Assembly (NCBI GenBank): GCA_013822915.1 | Contig: PNLG01000342.1 | Coordinates: 1 to 7,110 of the forward strand | Direction: 5' to 3' | Origin: Sphingomonas sp. | GTDB lineage: Bacteria > Pseudomonadota > Alphaproteobacteria > Sphingomonadales > Sphingomonadaceae | Length of the DNA stretch: 7,110 nt | In this document: positions 1 through 4,956 of the stretch, piece by piece | Position numbering within the stretch: the first letter of the stretch is position 1 | How the letters are laid out: each line of letters starts with the position of its first letter | The notes under the pieces: model-generated | What the model was told of the DNA's origin: nothing | The model's database searches: none | The model's input: only the letters and a program-made list of their open reading frames with translations | Translations under genes and position numbers: made by a program

Positions 1-107
1 TGGCCGCAGCGCTGCGCGACAATCTCCACAAGCGCAAGGCGCGCGCGCGTGGCGTTGAGGAGGGGGAGGCGGCACCCGACGCGCCGCCCACCCCCGACAC
101 GCGCTAG
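1..107 (+). CDS. C-terminal tail of an unidentified protein (5' end outside window)
   Basis: The frame with codons starting at position 3 is open from the window edge to a TAG at 105-107 and gives about 34 residues. The visible part is a short basic stretch (LHKRKARARG) followed by an acidic, Pro/Ala-rich tail ending in PPTPDTR. This looks like the disordered end of a small basic protein, but I cannot name the family from so little. Its stop overlaps the stop of the convergent VOC gene within CTAG at 104-107. That shared boundary is the best support that both frames are real. The composition could also arise by chance in GC-rich DNA, so confidence is moderate. Confidence 0.55.
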   Translation, partial: AAALRDNLHKRKARARGVEEGEAAPDAPPTPDTR

Positions 108-478
108 GCCGCCATCACAAACGCATTGAGCTTGTTGCCATCGGGGTCGCGAAAATAGCCCGCGTAGAACCCGCCATCGCCGCGCGGCCCGCATGGTCCC
201 TCACAGGTGCCGCCATGCGCAATCGCAATTGCATGCAGCCGGTCGACCTGCGCGCTGTCCTTTGCCTCGAGCGCGACCATCACCCCGTTGCCGACACTCG
301 CCGGATTGCCGTCAAACGGCTTGGTCAGGCCAATCCCGGCCGCGCCGCCGGGCGTGCCCCAGGCAATGAAATTGTCGAATTCCATCATCCGCCCGGTGCC
401 CAGCTCGGCCGCCAGCGCGTCGTAAAATGCCGCCGCCCGCGGCAGGTCGTTGGTGCCAAGCGTTACATAGCCGATCAT
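104..478 (-). CDS. VOC family (glyoxalase/bleomycin-resistance fold) protein, probably non-metal-binding
   Basis: The protein has 124 residues, typical of a two-module VOC (βαβββ) protein. It opens with MIGYVTLGTNDLPRAAAFYD (β1 and α1, residues 1-20) and has the late family signature FRDPDGNKLNAF at 109-120. Aligned by eye to E. coli glyoxalase I, the first metal ligand (His5 there) is Tyr4 here. The last ligand (Glu122 there) is Asn118, and no His is seen near residues 63-70 where the third would fall. I therefore infer a metal-free binding protein rather than a glyoxalase; the substrate is unknown. The start is set at the ATG at 478-476 because GGGGGAG (490-484) lies 5 bases upstream. The open frame continues to an ATG at 520, but that 14-residue extension (MFCICSNHRFGGDA) would cover the promoter and LexA box. 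The gene is third in a minus-strand cluster, 60 bases after the cupin gene, with its own candidate SOS-controlled promoter. Confidence 0.9.
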   Translation of the reverse strand: MIGYVTLGTNDLPRAAAFYDALAAELGTGRMMEFDNFIAWGTPGGAAGIGLTKPFDGNPASVGNGVMVALEAKDSAQVDRLHAIAIAHGGTCEGPCGPRGDGGFYAGYFRDPDGNKLNAFVMAA

Positions 479-503
479 TGCGTCTCCCCCGAATCGATGG
501 TTA

Positions 504-518
504 GAACATATACAGAAC
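504..518. promoter_or_regulatory. LexA (SOS) box, alphaproteobacterial type
   Basis: The plus strand reads GAACATATACAGAAC, a perfect GAAC-N7-GAAC (GTTC-N7-GTTC on the other strand). This is the established LexA recognition element of alphaproteobacteria, and the spacer is AT-rich in an otherwise GC-rich window. It sits in the 60-base gap upstream of the minus-strand VOC gene, 26 bases before the start codon. It lies between a TTGACT -35 candidate and the -10 region, and overlaps the latter, so bound LexA would block initiation. The half-sites belong to a larger direct repeat AGAACAT (503-509 and 514-520) with an 11-base period, about one helical turn. LexA binding itself is inferred from the motif. 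Confidence 0.8.
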
Positions 519-534
519 ATCAGCCGAAAGTCAA
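505..534 (-). promoter_or_regulatory. Candidate sigma-70-type promoter of the VOC gene
   Basis: On the minus strand TTGACT (534-529) matches five of six bases of the -35 consensus. It is followed 16 bases later by TATATG (512-507), or 18 bases later by TATGTT (510-505), as the -10. Transcription would start near 500, leaving about 20 untranslated bases that contain the GGGGGAG ribosome binding site at 490-484. The LexA box at 504-518 overlaps the -10. This promoter would let the last gene of the cluster be expressed without its upstream neighbours. Confidence 0.6.
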
Positions 535-538
535 CCGC

Positions 539-928
539 TCAGCGCGGTCGATGCGCGGTGCCCATGCCAGCGGTAATGAACAACGTGGTCGCTTCGCCAT
601 CGATATCGGCGGTGTGCCAGACCCCTGGCGGGTTAATCGCATAATCGCCTGCGTTCAGCGTGATTGCGCGGGTGCTGCCGTCGGGCAATTCCTGATGCAG
701 TGTGATCGTCCCTTCTGTGCAGATGACCACTTCGTCACCCGCCGGGTGCATTTCCCACGAATCCCAGTTTTCGCTGAAGCGATAACAGGACACCAGCCGC
801 CCCTCGGCACCATCGGCGGCGTTACGCGCGCTATAATCAGCATACCAATCCATGCCGGTGAAATCGGGCTGAACTTCGGCCTTGGCGCCGAGGCCAAGGT
901 GAATCGGGGTCGTAAACAGCGACGGCAT
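539..928 (-). CDS. Cupin-domain protein
   Basis: The protein has 129 residues, a single small cupin β-barrel. Cupin motif 1 is seen around residues 58-73 (WEMHPAGDEVVICTEG), with His61 and Glu66 as probable metal ligands and Glu59 where the first His of the usual HxH often sits. Motif 2 is at 94-105 (GDYAINPPGVWH), with His105 as the third ligand. The substrate cannot be told from sequence; such cupins include isomerases, dioxygenases and binding proteins. The start ATG at 928-926 has a strong site AGGGAG (940-935) 6 bases upstream, and the gene begins only 15 bases after the aminopeptidase stop. It is therefore very likely co-transcribed and perhaps translationally coupled with that gene. 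No signal peptide is seen, so it should be cytoplasmic. Whether it is linked to peptide breakdown is unknown. Confidence 0.9.
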   Translation of the reverse strand: MPSLFTTPIHLGLGAKAEVQPDFTGMDWYADYSARNAADGAEGRLVSCYRFSENWDSWEMHPAGDEVVICTEGTITLHQELPDGSTRAITLNAGDYAINPPGVWHTADIDGEATTLFITAGMGTAHRPR

Positions 929-943
929 CGGTTTCTCCCTTCG

Positions 944-2731
944 TCAGATTGGCGCACATTTTCCTTCGAGCCACGCCAGCGCCTCACCCGTCATTTGCGG
1001 GCCCAGCACCGCCAGCACGTCGGCGTGATAGTGGTTCAGCCAATCGCGCTCCCCCTCACTCAACAGGTCCGGGTCGATCAGGCTGCGCTCAATCGGGCAG
1101 AAGGTCAGCGTTTCAAACCCCAGCATCATCCCGCCATCGACCGTGCGTTCCTCGAGCAGCACCAGATTTTCGATGCGGATCCCATATTCGCCCGCCTTAT
1201 AGTAACCGGGCTCGTTCGAGATGATCATGCCAGGGCGCAGCGGTTCGGCCGGGCCGCCGCCGGGGTAATTGGGCGGGGCGATCCGCTGCGGCCCCTCATG
1301 CACCGCCAGATAAGCGCCGACGCCGTGGCCGGTCCCATGGGCATAATCGAGCCCAATGTCCCATAGCGGCCGCCGCGCCAGCACATCGAGCTGACCCCCG
1401 GTGGTGCCAACCGGAAATTGCGCGGTGGCCAGCGCGATATGCCCTTTCAGCACCCGCGTGAAGCGGTCGCGCATTTCGGCGGTCGGCTCACCCACCGGTA
1501 GCACGCGGGTGACATCGGTGGTCCCATCGGCATATTGCCCACCCGAATCAACCAGATAGAGCTGCCCCAGCTCCAACGGCGCGTTCGATGCCGCATCGAC
1601 CCGGTAATGGGGGGAGGCGCCATGCGCGCCGGTTGCCGAAATCGTGTCGAAACTGGTGTCGAGCAACACGCCTGTTTCCTCGCGAAACGCTTGCAGGCGC
1701 ACGACGCAATCCAGCTCGGTCAGGCCGCCCTTCGGCGCCTCCGCCTCGACCCAGCGCAGGAACCGGGCAAGAGCGGCACCATCGCGGGCGGAGGCGGCGC
1801 GGTGTCCCGCGATTTCAACCGGGTTCTTGGTCGCCTTTGCCAGCACCACCGGATCACGCAGTGCGATCACCGTCGCGCCGCCGCTTTCGAGCGCGTCAAA
1901 GATCGCGGCAACCGCGCGCTCGGGGTCGGCGGCGATCCGCCTGCCGGCATAGCCGCCCAGTGCTGCCGAAAATGCCGCGCGATCGTGCAGGCGCACGGCA
2001 TTGCCCAGATGCTGGCGCACCGCCTCGGTCATTTTGTCAGGCGCGACGAACAGGTCAACCGTGCCATCAGCACTGACAATCGCATAGGCAAGCGCGACCG
2101 GCGTATGCGCCACGTCGCGCCCGCGAATGTTGAGCAGCCACGCCAGCGAATCGAGCGCGGTCAGCACCACTGCGTCTGCCCCTTGCGCGCTCAGCCATTC
2201 GCCAAGCTGCGCCCGCTTTTGCGCAGAGGACGCCCCGGCCCGCACATCGTCATGCACCACCAGTGTCGCGGTCGATGGCGCGGGCCGGTCGGGCCAGACG
2301 GCATCGACAGGGTTTGTCTCCACCGGGATCAGCTCGGCGCCGCGTTCGGCAAGCGCGGCGCGCGCTTCGCTCACCCAGCCGCGCGTGTGGAGCCATGGGT
2401 CATAGCCGATGCGCCCGCCGCGCGGGGCATGCGCGCCGAGCCAGCCCGCCACGCTGGTCGCGGGCACGCCGACAAATTGCCAGTCATCGGCCGACACCTG
2501 CTGCCGGACTTGCAGCGTATAGCGCCCGTCGGTGAAAATGGCGGCGTCGGCAGGCAGGACAACCGCTGTCCCCGCCGACCCCTGAAACCCCGTCAGCCAC
2601 GCCAGCCGCTTTGCATAGTCGCCGACATATTCGCTCATATGTTCATCGGTCAGCGGCACAACAAACCCGTCGAGCGTGGTGCGGGCAAGCTCTTCGCGCA
2701 ACGCGGCAAGCCGGGCGGCATGGGTGGACAT
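944..2731 (-). CDS. Xaa-Pro aminopeptidase (aminopeptidase P, M24B family)
   Basis: This is a cytoplasmic metallopeptidase that removes an N-terminal residue preceding proline. It has 595 residues, the long three-domain form resembling eukaryotic cytosolic APP1 rather than the shorter E. coli PepP (about 440). Two creatinase-like N-terminal domains span roughly 1-300 (for example DEHMSEYVGDYAKRLAWLTG, 29-48) and the pita-bread catalytic domain about 305-540. All five metal ligands are present: Asp395 (VDSGG), Asp406 (DGTTDVTR), His469 (GTGHGVG), Glu507 (NEPGYY) and Glu521 (RIENL). The conserved catalytic histidines His375, His465 and His478 are also present, and their spacing matches human APP1 closely. 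The start is the ATG at 2731-2729, with GGAG (2742-2739) 7 bases upstream. An in-frame ATG at 2809 would add 26 residues that look non-conserved. It is first in a minus-strand cluster with the cupin and VOC genes. The family is certain; which peptides it acts on in the cell is not. Confidence 0.96.
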   Translation of the reverse strand: MSTHAARLAALREELARTTLDGFVVPLTDEHMSEYVGDYAKRLAWLTGFQGSAGTAVVLPADAAIFTDGRYTLQVRQQVSADDWQFVGVPATSVAGWLGAHAPRGGRIGYDPWLHTRGWVSEARAALAERGAELIPVETNPVDAVWPDRPAPSTATLVVHDDVRAGASSAQKRAQLGEWLSAQGADAVVLTALDSLAWLLNIRGRDVAHTPVALAYAIVSADGTVDLFVAPDKMTEAVRQHLGNAVRLHDRAAFSAALGGYAGRRIAADPERAVAAIFDALESGGATVIALRDPVVLAKATKNPVEIAGHRAASARDGAALARFLRWVEAEAPKGGLTELDCVVRLQAFREETGVLLDTSFDTISATGAHGASPHYRVDAASNAPLELGQLYLVDSGGQYADGTTDVTRVLPVGEPTAEMRDRFTRVLKGHIALATAQFPVGTTGGQLDVLARRPLWDIGLDYAHGTGHGVGAYLAVHEGPQRIAPPNYPGGGPAEPLRPGMIISNEPGYYKAGEYGIRIENLVLLEERTVDGGMMLGFETLTFCPIERSLIDPDLLSEGERDWLNHYHADVLAVLGPQMTGEALAWLEGKCAPI

Positions 2732-2877
2732 CGGGATACTCCAAGGGGCAAGTCGATCATCTTCGATCCTACGCCGAACCTGGGGATGACGGGAAGGACA
2801 TTTCGCCATTGTGCCCGGTGATCCGCCACACGAGCAAGATCACGCAAATTTAACCTTGATCGGTTAATTCCGATGCC
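2732..2877. promoter_or_regulatory. Divergent intergenic region with candidate operator dyads
   Basis: These 146 bases separate the divergent aminopeptidase and zinc-ribbon/LprI-like genes and must hold the promoters for both, but I find no convincing -35/-10 pair. Two dyads are visible. TTAACC-N6-GGTTAA (2850-2867) is perfect and AT-rich and lies just before the plus-strand start. GTGATC-N14-GATCAC (2818-2843) is perfect in its 6-base arms. TTAATT (2864-2869) could be a -10 element placing the plus-strand transcript start at or next to the ATG at 2878. Confidence 0.4.
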
Positions 2878-3480
2878 ATGACCGTCCGCAATTGCCATGT
2901 CTGTTCGCGTGATATCGACAAGACCTCGCTTGTCCGGTGTCAGGTCGCGGCCTGCCCACTTCGGGAGGACAAGCCGACTGCTTCGCGCAGGACCCTGTTC
3001 GGCGTCATCGGGCTGGGCGTGGCGGTGATGGGTGGCCTTGCGCTGATGTCGTCGGTGGTGACAGCACCCGGCACCTCACGGTCGACGGTCGTGCCCCGAT
3101 TTGAACGCGCGCAAGTCGCAAGCTGGTTTGATGGGTTGATGCGACCGCGCGGGAAGCAAGATGTTGCCGAATCGCCATCGGCTGTCCCCGTCGATTGGGG
3201 CGCCTCCAAACGTGTCGAAACATTTTCATGCAATGGGCAGTTGTCGGCCGCGCGCGCGGCGATCTGTTCCAATTGGGATTTGGCGACGGTCGATTATAAT
3301 CTCGCGCTTGTCTATCGGCAGGCGCTGGCGTCTGCGTCCAATCCTGCCGCAGTGCGGGCCGCGCAACGCCGCTGGCTCGCTGAGCTTGAGCAACTCGATG
3401 CTACCCCCGATGTGGTGCTGGCGCATTACCGCACCCAATTGGAAAAGCTTCAGGGCGAAAGCGGCAAGACGGGCTCCTGA
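2878..3480 (+). CDS. Membrane protein: four-Cys (zinc-ribbon-like) N-terminus, one TM helix, LprI/DUF1311-like C-terminal domain
   Basis: The protein has 200 residues. Residues 6-26 hold two cysteine pairs, C6-x2-C9 and C21-x4-C26, as in a small zinc ribbon. One hydrophobic helix spans about 41-61 after two arginines (R37, R38), which predicts a cytoplasmic N-terminus and periplasmic C-terminus. After a linker (62-113), residues about 116-190 resemble the lysozyme inhibitor LprI-type domain (PF07007): a Cys (118), an AxxAICS element (Cys130), an LATVDYNLALVY segment, then QRRWLAELEQLD, where the family usually has Q-x2-W-L-x2-R-x2-C. The final Arg and Cys of that pattern are absent here. Lysozyme inhibition or an envelope-stress role is therefore only a suggestion. 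The start at 2878 has no clear ribosome binding site, so leaderless translation is possible. It is transcribed away from the aminopeptidase gene, with ndh 64 bases downstream on the same strand. Confidence 0.85.
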   Translation: MTVRNCHVCSRDIDKTSLVRCQVAACPLREDKPTASRRTLFGVIGLGVAVMGGLALMSSVVTAPGTSRSTVVPRFERAQVASWFDGLMRPRGKQDVAESPSAVPVDWGASKRVETFSCNGQLSAARAAICSNWDLATVDYNLALVYRQALASASNPAAVRAAQRRWLAELEQLDATPDVVLAHYRTQLEKLQGESGKTGS

Positions 3481-3494
3481 ACCGGGTGGCCTGA

Positions 3495-3531
3495 TCAAGC
3501 GCGCCGTCGCACCCGCCGCTTGAGTCGGCGC
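3495..3531 (+). terminator. Two competing hairpins between the LprI-like gene and ndh (weak terminator or attenuator candidate)
   Basis: TCAAGCG (3495-3501) pairs perfectly with CGCTTGA (3517-3523). Alternatively GCGCCG (3501-3506) pairs with CGGCGC (3526-3531). The two stems share bases, so they exclude each other. The sequence afterwards (CCCTTATTC) has no real run of T, so this is a poor intrinsic terminator. It may only reflect GC-rich sequence. Confidence 0.25.
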
Positions 3532-3544
3532 CCCTTATTCTGGC

Positions 3545-4900
3545 ATGGAGCATCTGCGCAATGGGGTTCGCGCGCGGGGGACGGTGGTGCCGGATCAGAA
3601 GGTGCAAATCGTGGTGGTCGGGGGCGGCGCAGGCGGGCTGGAACTCGTGCGCCGTCTGGGCACGCGCTATGGCAGGCGTGACCACGACATCATTCTGGTC
3701 GACCGCAACCTGACCCACATCTGGAAGCCGCTGCTCCACGAAGTGGCGGCGGGGTCGCTCGACGCCAATCTCGATGAAGTCGGTTATGGCGGCCATGCGG
3801 TGCGCTGGGGCTATCGTTTTTTCAACGGCTCGATCGAACATATCGACCGCGCGGCCCGCACGATCACCACTGCGCCTTTGCTTGACGAAGCCGGGGTGGA
3901 AGTGATTGGCCGCCACACCATCCGCTATGACTATCTGGTGATGGCGATTGGCGGCATTTCGAATGATTTCGGCGTGCCGGGCGTGCGCGACCATGCGATG
4001 TTTCTGGAGGATCGCCCACAGGCGGACCGTTTCCGCCAGAAACTGCTCAATGCGTGTCTGCGCACCAACCATGCGCAGCAGACCGGGGATGCAACGGCGC
4101 GCGTGCGAGTCAGCATTGTCGGTGGCGGTGCGACCGGCGTGGAGCTGGCGGCCGAACTCTATAATTCGGCAAAGGCGTTGCGCCATTACGGCCTCGAAGT
4201 GTTTGACGAGAGCAAGCTGGAGGTCTCGCTGATCGAGGCCGGCCCGCGCATCCTGCCCGCGCTGGACGAGGTGCTTGCCACCACCGCGAAAAGCGAGCTG
4301 GAGGCGCTGGGCGTGCGCGTGCTCGACAGCACTCAGGTGGTGCGGCTGGCGGCGGGCGAAGTCCATACCGGCGACGGCGGCGTCCTCGCCGCTGATCTCA
4401 TCGTGTGGGCAGCGGGGGTGAAGGGCGCCGATGAACTGCGCACAATGAGCGATCTGGAGCTGACGCGCAGCAACCAGATTGTCGTGCGCCCGACGCTGCA
4501 AAGCGCGACCGACGACCGGATTTTTGCGCTGGGCGATTGCTGTTCGTGCCTGTTGCCGGGCCGCGACCGGCCAATTCCGCCGCGCGCGCAATCGGCGCAC
4601 CAAATGGCCGATCTGGTCTTTGCCAATCTGGTGCGGGCACAGGCGGGCAAGCCGCTGAAGGATTTCGTGTATCAGGACCGCGGCTCGCTCGTCTCGCTCA
4701 GCCGGTTTTCAACGGTCGGCAGCCTGATGGGCAATCTGGTTGGCGGGCGGATGTTTGTGGAGGGGTGGATCGCGCGGATGGTCTATACCTCGCTCTACCG
4801 CATGCATTTGATCGCGATCCATGGCTGGGTGCGTGGATTCGCGCTTATCGTCGTTGGCCATGTGAACCAGATTGTGCGGCCAAAGTTGAAACTGCATTGA
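3545..4900 (+). CDS. ndh: NADH dehydrogenase type II (NADH:quinone oxidoreductase, non-proton-pumping)
   Basis: Ndh oxidises NADH with FAD and passes electrons to membrane quinone without pumping protons. It is a peripheral enzyme on the inner face of the cytoplasmic membrane. The frame gives 451 residues and follows E. coli Ndh (434) along its whole length. The FAD-binding GGGAGG is at 26-31 with Asp53 ending the next strand, followed by HIWKPLLHEVAAGSLD (58-73). The NADH-binding GGGATG is at 193-198 with Glu231 closing its strand, which favours NADH over NADPH. ALGD (328-331) is the second FAD motif and AQSAHQ (348-353) the quinone-site motif. SLVSLSRFSTVGSLMGNL (381-398) and the C-terminal VRPKLKLH are E. 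coli-like. The ATG at 3545 has no ribosome binding site. GTG at 3587, preceded by GGGGGA (3576-3581), would give 437 residues and the same distance to the FAD motif as E. coli, so it is probably the true start. The peptidase gene follows after 56 bases and may be co-transcribed. Confidence 0.96.
   Translation: MEHLRNGVRARGTVVPDQKVQIVVVGGGAGGLELVRRLGTRYGRRDHDIILVDRNLTHIWKPLLHEVAAGSLDANLDEVGYGGHAVRWGYRFFNGSIEHIDRAARTITTAPLLDEAGVEVIGRHTIRYDYLVMAIGGISNDFGVPGVRDHAMFLEDRPQADRFRQKLLNACLRTNHAQQTGDATARVRVSIVGGGATGVELAAELYNSAKALRHYGLEVFDESKLEVSLIEAGPRILPALDEVLATTAKSELEALGVRVLDSTQVVRLAAGEVHTGDGGVLAADLIVWAAGVKGADELRTMSDLELTRSNQIVVRPTLQSATDDRIFALGDCCSCLLPGRDRPIPPRAQSAHQMADLVFANLVRAQAGKPLKDFVYQDRGSLVSLSRFSTVGSLMGNLVGGRMFVEGWIARMVYTSLYRMHLIAIHGWVRGFALIVVGHVNQIVRPKLKLH
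3576..3589 (+). promoter_or_regulatory. Ribosome binding site and GTG codon that may be the real ndh start
   Basis: GGGGGA at 3576-3581 lies 5 bases before an in-frame GTG at 3587-3589 (codon 15 of the frame opened by ATG 3545). The ATG at 3545 is preceded by TTATTCTGGC, with nothing resembling a Shine-Dalgarno sequence. Starting at the GTG places 11 residues before the first FAD glycine, as I recall for E. coli Ndh. Confidence 0.55.
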
Positions 4901-4943
4901 TGATGGCGGGGCCGACGGGGTTCGATTTTCGCGATCACCCGGG

Positions 4944-4956
4944 CTAAGGTAGCGGA
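4944..4956 (+). promoter_or_regulatory. TAAGGT element upstream of the peptidase gene (ribosome binding site or -10)
   Basis: CTAAGGT at 4944-4950 lies 6 bases before the ATG at 4957. AAGG can serve as a Shine-Dalgarno sequence. TAAGGT (4945-4950) could instead be a -10 element that starts a leaderless transcript at or near the ATG, with TTCGAT (4921-4926) as a poor -35 at 18 bases. Sequence alone does not decide. If it is the -10, the peptidase has a promoter separate from ndh. Confidence 0.35.

Noticed and set aside
479..520. 14-residue N-terminal extension of the VOC protein
   Set aside because: It would translate through the promoter and LexA box; the inner ATG has a GGGGGAG site and begins exactly at β1 of the fold.
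215..1366. Long plus-strand open frame (383 codons) opposite the VOC, cupin and aminopeptidase genes
   Set aside because: It crosses three well-supported minus-strand genes and their gaps, has no family features, and is rich in Arg, Pro and His as expected for antisense of GC-rich coding DNA.
2732..2809. 26-residue N-terminal extension of the aminopeptidase from an upstream ATG
   Set aside because: The downstream ATG at 2731 has a well-placed GGAG, and the extension does not resemble the start of family members.
1535..2821. Plus-strand open frame (428 codons) opposite the aminopeptidase gene
   Set aside because: The minus strand carries a complete metallopeptidase with all catalytic residues; this frame is Arg/His-rich shadow sequence with no recognisable domain.
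3401..4603. Minus-strand open frame (400 codons) opposite ndh
   Set aside because: It runs from inside ndh across the gap into the previous gene, with shadow-type composition and no family features.
4901..4956. Intrinsic terminator between ndh and the peptidase gene
   Set aside because: I find no stable hairpin with a following T run; read-through is more likely.
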